Assembly: GCA_900556515.1 (NCBI GenBank)
Contig: USPH01000101.1
Location: forward strand, 1 to 5,702
DNA from: an uncultured Collinsella sp.
Lineage (GTDB): Bacteria; Actinomycetota; Coriobacteriia; Coriobacteriales; Coriobacteriaceae
DNA: 5,702 nt
Reading direction: 5' to 3'
Under the pieces are notes generated by a model. It was given only the letters and a program-made list of their open reading frames with translations. It was not told where the DNA came from and did not search any database. Both the position numbers and the translations under genes were made by a program. Positions 1 through 5,589 of the stretch are shown here, piece after piece (the stretch's first letter is position 1; every line of letters begins with the position of its first letter).

Positions 1-1
1 C

Positions 2-391
2 GCCGATAGCGTACTCGAGGCAGGCGGACATGTGACGGGTGTGGAGCCGAGCTTTTTTATCGAGGCAGAGTTTCAACACGACGGAATCGACGACCTTATC
101 GTGACGAGCGACATGGCCGAGCGCAAAGCCAAGATGATCGAGCTCGGCGATGCGTTCATCGCATTTCCGGGCGGCACGGGCACGCTCGAGGAGATTGCCG
201 AGGTTATGTCCGCGGTGTCGTTGGGGCACCTGAGCTCTCCGTGCATCCTGTATAACCTGGACGGTTACTACAACGACCTCAAGGCGTTGCTCGGGCACAT
301 GATTGATAAGGGGCTTTCGAGCCCGAGGCGCCAGCACGGCATCTACTTTGCCGACGATTTGCGCGAGATTGCCTCGATTATCAACGGATAA
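2..391 (+). CDS. LOG-family protein (cytokinin riboside 5'-monophosphate phosphoribohydrolase-like), 5'-truncated
   Basis: The C-terminal 129 residues of a Rossmann-fold LOG protein are visible; the frame is open to the left edge, so the true start is outside the window. The first residues, ADSVLEAGGHVTGVEP, match the family's conserved stretch after the nucleotide-binding glycines. The diagnostic pair follows: MAERKAKM (113-136) and then PGGTGTLEE (167-193), the PGGxGTxxE active-site motif containing the catalytic glutamate. Family members hydrolyse nucleoside 5'-monophosphates to free base and ribose 5-phosphate in the cytosol. In bacteria the physiological substrate is often unknown, and older annotations call the family 'lysine decarboxylase'. 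The motif has Thr where plant LOGs usually have Tyr (PGGYGT), so cytokinin activation should not be assumed. A GTG at 32 is an internal codon within the conserved region, not a plausible start. The gene ends with TAA at 389-391. Family assignment is secure, substrate is not. Confidence 0.93.
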   Translation, partial: ADSVLEAGGHVTGVEPSFFIEAEFQHDGIDDLIVTSDMAERKAKMIELGDAFIAFPGGTGTLEEIAEVMSAVSLGHLSSPCILYNLDGYYNDLKALLGHMIDKGLSSPRRQHGIYFADDLREIASIING

Positions 392-471
392 GTCTTGAGC
401 CTGCCCCACTATGGCTCCCAATGGTGCCGTTTTCGGCGCAGGTGGTTGGCTCGTTCGGGCAACGCTCGCTC

Positions 472-477
472 TACAAT
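472..477 (+). promoter_or_regulatory. Candidate -10 box (TACAAT) upstream of the ClC gene
   Basis: TACAAT differs from the TATAAT consensus at one base and lies in an AT-rich patch (ctacaataaaac) 39 bases before the start codon. There is no good -35: TTGGCT (446-451) would need a 20-base spacer and TCGTTC (451-456) a 15-base one. I offer it as the best candidate promoter of the ClC-EFR1 pair, with low certainty. Confidence 0.3.
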
Positions 478-505
478 AAAACGTATCTATGTCGACTTTG
501 ACCGC

Positions 506-511
506 GGGAGG
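506..511 (+). promoter_or_regulatory. Ribosome binding site of the ClC gene
   Basis: GGGAGG sits five bases before the ATG at 517, a strong Shine-Dalgarno match that fixes the start of the ClC protein. Confidence 0.75.
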
Positions 512-516
512 ACCCG

Positions 517-1821
517 ATGGATAACCTTGCCAAACCCACGAACCGAGCGCTGTTTTTGGTCAGCGTTGCCGTGACCGGTGCACTCGCGGGTGCCGCAGTC
601 TGGCTGTTCTTTTTTGCGATGGAGCACGGTATCGACTATCTATGGACCGAGATTCCGCACGCGCTGGGCGTCGCTTCGCCCGAGCTTGCCAGCGGCCCGT
701 TTGGCTTTCTGCCGTACCCGTTTTTTGTCTGCCTGCTGGGCGGCCTGTTAATCGGTCTGTACGAAAAGATGACAGGCACCAAGACCGATGACCTCAACCA
801 GGTGATGGCTAAGGTTAAGCAAGACGGGCGCTACCCGTACGACAATCTGGGCAAGCTTTCGCTCGCGGCATTGCTGCCGCTGCTGTTTGGCGGCAGCATT
901 GGACCGGAGGCCGGCCTGACCGGCGTCATCGCGGGTCTGTGCAGCTGGGTCGGCGATCGCATGCGTCGCTTTGGCGCCGAGTTTAGGGAGCTCACGCTGC
1001 TGGGCACCCAGGCTGCCCTGACGGCACTCTTTACCGCGCCCGTCTTTGGCTTTGTGGCGCCGCTTGCCGGAAGTACTGACGGCCAGGGCGAAGACGCCGA
1101 CGATGAGTCCATGTCCGGCGAGATCACCATCAAGCTGCCCAAGGCGCAAAAGATGGTGGTCTACGGCATTGCGATTGCCGGCGGTCTGGGCACCTACCTG
1201 CTGCTTGGCCAGCTTGTGGGCGGTGGCATGGGCATGCCCAGGTTCGAGGCTGCCGAGGTAGGCAACCTGGAACTTGTTTGGCTCATTCCGCTGGCGCTGG
1301 TCGGCACCGTATGCGGTTGGCTGTTCTTTGTCTCTGAGCATGCGAGCGAAGCGCTTGCCCATGCAATAGGGGCGCGCCCTGTCGTCAAAGCCATGCTGGC
1401 CGGTCTGGCGCTCGCCATCTGCGGCACGGTCCTGCCCTACACCATGTTTGCCGGCGAGACCCAGGCCGACGTGCTCATGGAAACCTACCTGACCATTCCC
1501 GCTGGCGTGCTTATCGCGACCGGTCTTGTTAAGGCCATGCTGACGCCCGCCCTCATCAACCTTGGTTGGCGTGGCGGCCACTTCTTCCCGGTTATCTTCT
1601 CGGGTGTGAGCCTGGGCTACGGCCTTGCCATCCTCACCGGCGCAGATCCGGTCTTTTGCGTCGCCGTCTGCACGGCATCGACGATGGGTGCGGTCATGCG
1701 CCAGCCGGTCATGGTCGTGGGCCTGCTGCTCATGTGCTTCCCACTCAAGGGTATCGTCTGCATGATCATCGCTGCCGTTATCGCCGCCGGCATTCCGCTG
1801 CCCAAGCCGCTGCGCAAGTAG
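517..1821 (+). CDS. ClC-superfamily (YfeO-like) ion channel/transporter
   Basis: A 434-residue, strongly hydrophobic inner-membrane protein of normal length for a prokaryotic ClC core, with no C-terminal CBS domains. Membrane segments start at about residues 11-34 and 66-82 and continue through the C-terminus. The first signature is GGSIGPEAGLTG (125-136), the position of the ClC GREGP motif. The second is RGGHFFP (352-358), the position of the GxFxP motif. Aligning the Gly-Pro pairs puts Ile128 where classical ClC antiporters have the gating glutamate, with a Glu (131) just after the Gly-Pro. The GSGIP anion-coordinating motif is not recognisable. E. coli YfeO, as I recall its sequence, has the same pattern (a GPE motif and RGGRIFP). 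A hydrophilic acidic linker (about 187-207) separates the two halves. It probably moves an anion such as chloride or fluoride, but selectivity and mechanism cannot be read from sequence. The 35-base gap to the downstream flavoprotein suggests cotranscription. Confidence 0.9.
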   Translation: MDNLAKPTNRALFLVSVAVTGALAGAAVWLFFFAMEHGIDYLWTEIPHALGVASPELASGPFGFLPYPFFVCLLGGLLIGLYEKMTGTKTDDLNQVMAKVKQDGRYPYDNLGKLSLAALLPLLFGGSIGPEAGLTGVIAGLCSWVGDRMRRFGAEFRELTLLGTQAALTALFTAPVFGFVAPLAGSTDGQGEDADDESMSGEITIKLPKAQKMVVYGIAIAGGLGTYLLLGQLVGGGMGMPRFEAAEVGNLELVWLIPLALVGTVCGWLFFVSEHASEALAHAIGARPVVKAMLAGLALAICGTVLPYTMFAGETQADVLMETYLTIPAGVLIATGLVKAMLTPALINLGWRGGHFFPVIFSGVSLGYGLAILTGADPVFCVAVCTASTMGAVMRQPVMVVGLLLMCFPLKGIVCMIIAAVIAAGIPLPKPLRK

Positions 1822-1845
1822 CGCGGTTTTTCACGAGTCAATTCC

Positions 1846-1850
1846 AGGGG
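1846..1850 (+). promoter_or_regulatory. Ribosome binding site selecting the EFR1 start
   Basis: AGGGG lies six bases before the ATG at 1857. The reading frame is open much further upstream (to 1566), but that stretch is a shadow of the ClC gene. This site, plus the flavodoxin fold beginning directly at MILYFSATGN, identifies 1857 as the true start. Confidence 0.75.
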
Positions 1851-1856
1851 TACGAG

Positions 1857-2648
1857 ATGATCCTGTACTTTAGCGCGACAGGGAACAGCGAGCATGTGGC
1901 GCGTCGCATTGCAGCGGCGACAAGCGACAAAGTTATGTCGATTGAGCGCTTTGATGCCGAGATCCTTCACCTTGCTGTGATGGAAGGCCCCTGTCGGCTG
2001 GGGTTTGTCGCCCCGGTATACGCCTGGGGCTTGCCGACGCCAATGATCGAGTTTTTGAAGACTGTCGACCTATCGGTTGCTGCCGGCACAAAGGGCGGCG
2101 AGCGCCCCTATACGTTCTATGTCTCGACATATGGTTCGACGACCGGGCAATCGGCCAAGTTCGCCCGCGATCTGCTACACGAGCGTGGGCTCGAGTTAGA
2201 TGCGGCGATGAGCGTCAAGATGCCCGATACCTGGACGCCTGTTTTCGACCTGTCTGACCCTCAAAAGGTTGAGGGTATCAATAGAGCTGCCGAGGCGCAG
2301 ATTGATGCCGTGATCGAGGCGGTGCGGGCACGCCGCACGGGCAACATGATGCGCCATCGCGTGCCTCTGTTTGCATCGTGCGCGTATCACGCAATTGGGC
2401 TGCCGCGCATGCAACAGACGAGCAAGTTTGCCGTCGATGCCGATCGCTGCATCGGCTGCGGCCTGTGTGCCAAGCGCTGCCCCATGGCGGCGATTGAGAT
2501 GCGCGACGGCCTTCCCGTCTGGACAAAGCCGGAGTGCGCAGCCTGCCTTCGTTGCCTGCATTGTTGTCCCAAATTTGCCATCTCGCACGGTAAGCGCACG
2601 GCATCCCACGGTCAGTACAGGCATCCCAAGCCAGGTGTGAGGATGTAG
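1857..2648 (+). CDS. EFR1-family flavodoxin/ferredoxin fusion protein
   Basis: A 263-residue cytosolic electron carrier. The N-terminal part is flavodoxin-like: ILYFSATGNSEHVA (2-15) holds the S/T-x-T-G-N-S loop that binds FMN phosphate. PVYAWGLP (53-60) and STYGSTTG (90-97) fit the other two flavin-contact loops. The C-terminus is a bacterial two-cluster ferredoxin. C198, C201, C204 and C208-P make one [4Fe-4S] site; C227, C230, C233 and C237-P make the second, with an extra Cys at 236. All eight ligands expected for two cubane clusters are present. EFR1 proteins are common in anaerobes and presumably shuttle electrons between flavin and iron-sulfur centres; the partner enzyme is unknown here. 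The basic tail after the second cluster, about 25 residues, is unremarkable. It lies directly downstream of the ClC gene and probably shares its transcript, though no functional link is evident. Confidence 0.9.
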   Translation: MILYFSATGNSEHVARRIAAATSDKVMSIERFDAEILHLAVMEGPCRLGFVAPVYAWGLPTPMIEFLKTVDLSVAAGTKGGERPYTFYVSTYGSTTGQSAKFARDLLHERGLELDAAMSVKMPDTWTPVFDLSDPQKVEGINRAAEAQIDAVIEAVRARRTGNMMRHRVPLFASCAYHAIGLPRMQQTSKFAVDADRCIGCGLCAKRCPMAAIEMRDGLPVWTKPECAACLRCLHCCPKFAISHGKRTASHGQYRHPKPGVRM

Positions 2649-2667
2649 CGGCTGCTGGCCGCGCTAC
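2645..2667. terminator. Hairpin between convergent genes, possible bidirectional terminator
   Basis: GTAGCG (2645-2650) is the exact reverse complement of CGCTAC (2662-2667), giving a 6-bp stem with an 11-base loop. An alternative fold pairs GTAGC/GCTAC and then GGC/GCC with a 2-base bulge. The TAG of the + strand EFR1 gene lies in the left arm and the stop of the - strand EamA gene in the right arm. Neither side has a T-run, so intrinsic termination is uncertain; it may instead stabilise both 3' ends. Confidence 0.4.
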
Positions 2668-3539
2668 TTCCAAACTGCGAGCGCGGCGGTGCCCAGTACG
2701 ATGAGGGCGAGACCGATGACGCTGTGTCGTGAGAGTTTTTCGTTGAATGTCAGGCGCGCAAATAGTACTGATACGACAATCGATAGTTTGTCGATCTGCA
2801 CCACGACGCTCACCTGGCCTGTGGCGATGGCGTAGTAATAGAGCAGCCACGATGCTCCGGTCGCGATGCCCGATGTTGCGAGAAATGTGAGTTCGCGCCG
2901 GTCAGCGTGCGCGACCTGATCCAGTTTTCCCTTGGCTGCCACGATCGCCCATGCCATAACCAGTACCACGCAGGTGCGGATTGCCGTGGCCAGGTTTGAC
3001 TCGACGCCTTCGATGCCAACCTTGGCAAGGATGGACGTGAGCGCCGCGAACACGGCAGCGCCGAGGGCGTAAGCGAGCCAGGTCCGGTCTTGCTGCTGCT
3101 CGGGTCCGGCAGACTGCTTCTTCTCGATCATTAAAAACGTGCCGAGGGTGATGACAGCGGTTCCCACGAGCTTAACCGCAAGGTTGCTCGTCTCGCCAAA
3201 AAGCACGATGGCGATCAGTGCGGCGAGTACGGTGCTCATCTTGTCGACCGGTACGACCTTATTGACGTCTCCGATGCCCAGCGCCTTAAAGTAACAGATC
3301 CACGAAGCGCCGGTAGCGAGTCCCGAGAGGACGAGAAAGAGCCAAGATCTGGGTTCGATGCTGCCGATGGTTCCAATGGATCCAGAAATGCCCGCCATTG
3401 CCCAGGCGAAAACGAGCACCACGCAGGTGCGAATGGCCGTCGCGACATCGGAGTCGGTCTGCTTGATGCCGCATTTGGCCAGGACAGATGTGACGCCGGC
3501 AAAGAAAGCCGACACAAATGCTGCTGCGACCCACGACAC
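2664..3539 (-). CDS. EamA-family (drug/metabolite transporter superfamily) membrane carrier
   Basis: A 291-residue integral membrane protein made of two tandem EamA units of about 140 residues, the usual size for a 10-helix DMT carrier. The halves align visibly: ATAIRTCVVLV occurs at 33-43 and again at 184-194, SGLATGASW pairs with SGIATGASW, and a VxKVVPVDKMS-like segment pairs with VVVQIDKLS. The offset is 151 residues. DMT carriers of this type usually export metabolites, amino acids or toxic compounds by proton exchange; the substrate cannot be told. The start is a GTG at 3537-3539, preceded by GGGGAGG ten bases upstream, and no ATG gives a better fit. It converges on the EFR1 gene with only 15 bases between stop codons. 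Upstream is the 450-base structured gap, so any promoter and regulation must lie there. Confidence 0.92.
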   Translation of the reverse strand: MSWVAAAFVSAFFAGVTSVLAKCGIKQTDSDVATAIRTCVVLVFAWAMAGISGSIGTIGSIEPRSWLFLVLSGLATGASWICYFKALGIGDVNKVVPVDKMSTVLAALIAIVLFGETSNLAVKLVGTAVITLGTFLMIEKKQSAGPEQQQDRTWLAYALGAAVFAALTSILAKVGIEGVESNLATAIRTCVVLVMAWAIVAAKGKLDQVAHADRRELTFLATSGIATGASWLLYYYAIATGQVSVVVQIDKLSIVVSVLFARLTFNEKLSRHSVIGLALIVLGTAALAVWK

Positions 3540-3549
3540 GGGTGAAATG

Positions 3550-3556
3550 CCTCCCC
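3550..3556 (-). promoter_or_regulatory. Ribosome binding site of the EamA gene (GTG start)
   Basis: On the minus strand GGGGAGG lies ten bases before the GTG at 3539. It is a strong Shine-Dalgarno match with slightly long spacing and is the main support for a GTG start. Confidence 0.6.
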
Positions 3557-3676
3557 AAAGAACGACCGCGCCAGATTTACGGCGCTCGTCCGATGATACC
3601 GCCCCGCCATGAAGCTTTGGTATCGCTGTGGTGAGACGGGGGCCATAGTTCGAGAGGGCATTTGGTTAAGGCTCGA

Positions 3677-3862
3677 ATCGAAGGTGAATGGTTTTCCGCG
3701 AAGTGAACGAGTAAATCTGGACCCCTGGAACATACACACTTTTTACGAACAAAACTGCAGGATTCTTAGACAAAAACCGCAGGAATTGAGTCCTTAAAAA
3801 TGTCGATGCTACAGGGCACTGTTTTTACTCGTTCACTTCTCGGAAAAGTATTCACCCTCGAT
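3677..3862. repeat. Imperfect long inverted repeat (about 60-base arms, 49-base spacer)
   Basis: The left arm (3677-3745) matches the reverse complement of the right arm (3795-3862). Counting by eye from the outer ends, 47 of the first 61 positions agree, and 35 of the first 39. The core GAAGTGAACGAGTAAA is identical for 16 bases (3700-3715 and, inverted, 3824-3839). The inner edges are TTTTTA (3740-3745) and TAAAAA (3795-3800). An RNA from either strand could fold into a long interrupted hairpin. Both arms can be translated outward in matching frames (xMxQGxxFTRSLxGKxFTxD). However, the 14 differences fall 5, 4 and 5 on codon positions 1, 2 and 3, which is not the pattern of a conserved protein. 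No transposase is nearby. It may be a MITE-like dispersed element, a paired regulatory site or a structured RNA; I do not recognise it. Confidence 0.75.
3749..3788 (+). repeat. Two degenerate direct repeats in the spacer of the inverted repeat
   Basis: ACAAAACTGCAGGATT (from 3749) and ACAAAAACCGCAGGAATT (from 3770) match over nearly their full length with one small indel and a few changes, at a 21-base period. The spacer is much richer in A and T than the surrounding genes. A period of two helical turns would suit two copies of a protein site, but this is inference. Confidence 0.55.
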
Positions 3863-3946
3863 ATGCTGACGGTGTCTTTTTGGTTGCCAAGAACTAGACG
3901 GCCTGCTGTGAAGGGCGGTGGTGACGCTATGCCGCCTCGTTACATT

Positions 3947-3980
3947 GAAAAAATAAGCGGGGTACCACCTAAGCTTTTTT
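3947..3980. terminator. Bidirectional rho-independent terminator downstream of the ABC operon
   Basis: AAGC (3955-3958) pairs with GCTT (3973-3976), and inside it GGGT (3960-3963) pairs with ACCT (3967-3970) over a 3-base loop. On the minus strand the hairpin is followed by A then six T (3954 to 3948), ten bases past the permease stop codon, as expected for the end of the ABC operon. On the plus strand the same hairpin runs into TTTTTT (3975-3980), so it could also stop transcription coming from the gap. The inner stem is a little weaker on the minus strand because one G-U pair becomes C-A. Confidence 0.65.
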
Positions 3981-3989
3981 AGCCGCCGA

Positions 3990-4688
3990 TTACAGATCGC
4001 GTGCTCGATAAACCTTGGTGCTGACAGCGCAGCTGATTACACATAGTGCGAGCGCCAGTACGGCAATTCCTGCACACAGACAGCCAAGGACGGCAGGATC
4101 GGGATTCGCTCCGGCAATCGACATAAGCCAGTTGCTGATGGGGTTGGAGGAGCTCAGCGCTGCCATGGTAAGGCATCCGAGTAGGGCAAACAGGCCAACG
4201 GATAGGCGCAGTGCCTCCATGTGTCCAAATCGGAAGAACAGCGGCTGTGCCAAGAACACCATCATGAGGGAGATGAGCATCGATGCTGCCGAGGCAATTG
4301 CGATCTCAAAGATGGTTTGTCCTGTCGAGGCCACGCCCGCGCTGTTGAAGAACGGAAGGGCGATGATGTTCAAAAGCACGGCGGCGCAGGCCATGATGGC
4401 CGAGAAGACAACGATGCACAGGTAGCGTGCGCAAATAATGTCTTTGCGCGTGAGAGGCAGCGTTGCCCGATAGCGCTCCCATCCGTTTTGATTGTCGAAG
4501 CCGGCCAGCGAGCTCATGACCATGATGGGCGACATGGCGCTGACCGCGCAGGCGCCGGCGCTCATGCCGGAATCGCCATCCGACGCGTTGGCAAGGGTTA
4601 GCACGACGAAGATGAACAGGCCGACGCCCGCGATGCTCGGGGTGAGCGCGCGAACGATGGCGAGCTCGGACATAAAGGCGCGTTTCAT
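3990..4688 (-). CDS. ABC-2 type exporter permease subunit
   Basis: A 232-residue membrane protein with about six hydrophobic segments, roughly 14-34, 46-62, 88-114, 127-150, 160-177 and 195-222. Between the second and third lies the family's cytosolic coupling stretch GWERYRATLPLTRKDII (69-85), which closely resembles the W-x-x-Y-x-x-x-LP-hydroxyl-R-K pattern of ABC-2 permeases of the PF13346-like group. It should pair with the ATPase encoded immediately upstream to form a small exporter, probably as a dimer of each subunit. The ATG at 4686-4688 overlaps the ATPase TGA as ATGA, and AGGGG lies seven bases before it, so translation is likely coupled. The substrate is unknown; relatives export lipid-like molecules, peptides or antibiotics, or act in cell-envelope stress. 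A terminator follows ten bases after the stop. Confidence 0.85.
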   Translation of the reverse strand: MKRAFMSELAIVRALTPSIAGVGLFIFVVLTLANASDGDSGMSAGACAVSAMSPIMVMSSLAGFDNQNGWERYRATLPLTRKDIICARYLCIVVFSAIMACAAVLLNIIALPFFNSAGVASTGQTIFEIAIASAASMLISLMMVFLAQPLFFRFGHMEALRLSVGLFALLGCLTMAALSSSNPISNWLMSIAGANPDPAVLGCLCAGIAVLALALCVISCAVSTKVYRARDL

Positions 4689-5566
4689 TTCGAAGCCCCT
4701 TTCAGCATGAGGCGCAGATAGTCATCAATGGTTGCCCGATCGCAGGGAATCTCGGGAAAGGCTTCGAGCGTTTCGCGACGGTTGGGCACGAGCACGTCCA
4801 CGCTATAGGCGTGGTGGACGGCACGGGCGCCTTCGACGCAAGCCATAAGCTCGGCGGCCTGTGCTTGGGTACAGTGGGCGATGCCGGCGCGGTCAGTAAT
4901 GTCCTCGCGCGGCAGGTCAAAAATAATCGAGCCGTTATCGATGCAGATGACGCGGTCGGCGGCGCGATCGAGGTCGGACGTAATATGGCTCGAGAGCAGC
5001 ACGCTGTGCAGGCCGTCGGAAACAAAGGCGAGCAGCTCATCGAGCAGCTCCTCGCGTGCCATGGGATCGAGGCCCGCGGTGGCTTCGTCCAAAACGAGCA
5101 GCTTGGCCTGGTGGCTGAGCGCGCAGGCAAGCTGCAGCTTCATGCCCATGCCGCGGGAGAGGTCCTTGACCTTTGCCTTGGGATCCAAGCCAAATCGGTC
5201 GATGAGGCTGGCGAAGGTGTCGTGGCTCCAGGTGGGGTACGCCGGGCCTACGAGTGCCTCGATCTGGCCCGCCTTGAGCGTTGAAGGGAAGGGGCATGTG
5301 TCCAGGACGAGACCGACGCGGGAGCGCAGGCAGCGCTGTGTCTCATCGGGCGCGTCGGCGCCACAGCGCTGCCCAAACAGGTGCACCTCGCCGGCATCGA
5401 GCTTGATAAGCCCGAGCGCGGCGCGAATCGTCGTTGTTTTGCCGGCACCATTGGCACCAACAAAGCCGACGATCTGGCCGGGCTCCACGGCAAGCGTGAC
5501 GTCGCGCAGCGAAAAGCGGTCGCTTACAGTGCGTGAGATGCCTTTGAGTTCTAGCAAGTTTTGCAT
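4685..5566 (-). CDS. ABC transporter ATP-binding protein (YtrB/BcrA-like)
   Basis: A 293-residue cytosolic ATPase with one complete nucleotide-binding domain and a C-terminal extension of about 80 residues typical of exporter ATPases. Visible motifs are Walker A GANGAGKTT (37-45), signature LSRGM (136-140), Walker B LLVLDE (156-161), D-loop around AGLD (164-167) and switch His194 in SSHIT. The Q-loop position reads VGLVLDTCPF (84-93), with Asp89 where many ABC proteins have Gln; in my recollection YtrB-like ATPases share this. YPTWS (110-114) also matches the YPxW segment of that group. Walker B is followed by EAT, not the usual EPT. The ATG start has AAAGG seven bases upstream. It lies 23 bases after the regulator gene and overlaps the permease by four bases, so the three form an operon. 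It should power efflux by the permease. Confidence 0.93.
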   Translation of the reverse strand: MQNLLELKGISRTVSDRFSLRDVTLAVEPGQIVGFVGANGAGKTTTIRAALGLIKLDAGEVHLFGQRCGADAPDETQRCLRSRVGLVLDTCPFPSTLKAGQIEALVGPAYPTWSHDTFASLIDRFGLDPKAKVKDLSRGMGMKLQLACALSHQAKLLVLDEATAGLDPMAREELLDELLAFVSDGLHSVLLSSHITSDLDRAADRVICIDNGSIIFDLPREDITDRAGIAHCTQAQAAELMACVEGARAVHHAYSVDVLVPNRRETLEAFPEIPCDRATIDDYLRLMLKGASK

Positions 5567-5589
5567 GGTATAGCCTTTCTTGCAGATGG

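Larger units (their letters stand above)
392..516 (+). other. Intergenic leader between the LOG gene and the ClC gene
   Basis: These 125 bases hold no gene. Two weak hairpins are visible. GAGCC (397-401) can pair with GGCTC (413-417). GTGCCG (424-429) can pair with CGGCGC (434-439) across a TTTT loop, with one G-U pair. Neither is followed by a T-run, so a classical terminator for the LOG gene is not evident. The end of the stretch carries the promoter candidate and ribosome binding site of the next gene. Confidence 0.5.
3540..3989. other. Gene-free structured intergenic region
   Basis: These 450 bases separate the EamA gene (5' end) from the 3' end of the ABC permease gene. Short open frames exist (for example 3609-3797 and 3800-3982 on +), but they lack ribosome binding sites and family resemblance, and they run through the inverted repeat. 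Besides the inverted repeat and terminator listed separately, I see three small elements. GATACC (3595-3600) is complementary to GGTATC (3619-3624). TTCGAG (3649-3654) is complementary to CTCGAA (3672-3677). A 7-bp hairpin with one G-T pair lies at 3877-3893 around TTGG-TTG-CCAA. The EamA promoter should be here, but I could not find a convincing -35/-10 pair. Confidence 0.6.

Noticed and set aside
748..1581. Long minus-strand open frame (277 codons) opposite the ClC gene.
   Set aside because: It is the mirror of a GC-rich coding frame, its translation is low-complexity with no family resemblance, and the plus-strand ClC protein is unmistakable.
1566..1856. N-terminal extension of the EFR1 frame upstream of 1857.
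   Set aside because: It overlaps the conserved end of the ClC gene and translates to low-complexity sequence. The ribosome binding site and the flavodoxin start both point to 1857.
3593..3598. TATCAT on the minus strand as a -10 box for the EamA gene.
   Set aside because: No acceptable -35 lies 16-18 bases upstream and the surroundings are GC-rich.
3955..3976. On the minus strand, AGGTGGTACCCCGC resembles the T-box motif AGGGTGGNACCGCG, which would suggest a tRNA-sensing leader for the EamA gene.
   Set aside because: The required leader with specifier stem would fall inside the permease coding region. The T-run follows the motif with no downstream complementary arm, and the EamA start is over 400 bases away. 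A simple terminator explains it.
3609..3982. Two small plus-strand open frames (62 and 60 codons) in the gap.
   Set aside because: There is no ribosome binding site or family resemblance, both run through the arms of the inverted repeat, and the second ends inside the terminator T-run.
4811..5573. Overlapping plus-strand open frames opposite the ABC ATPase.
   Set aside because: They are antisense shadows; all ABC motifs are intact on the minus strand.
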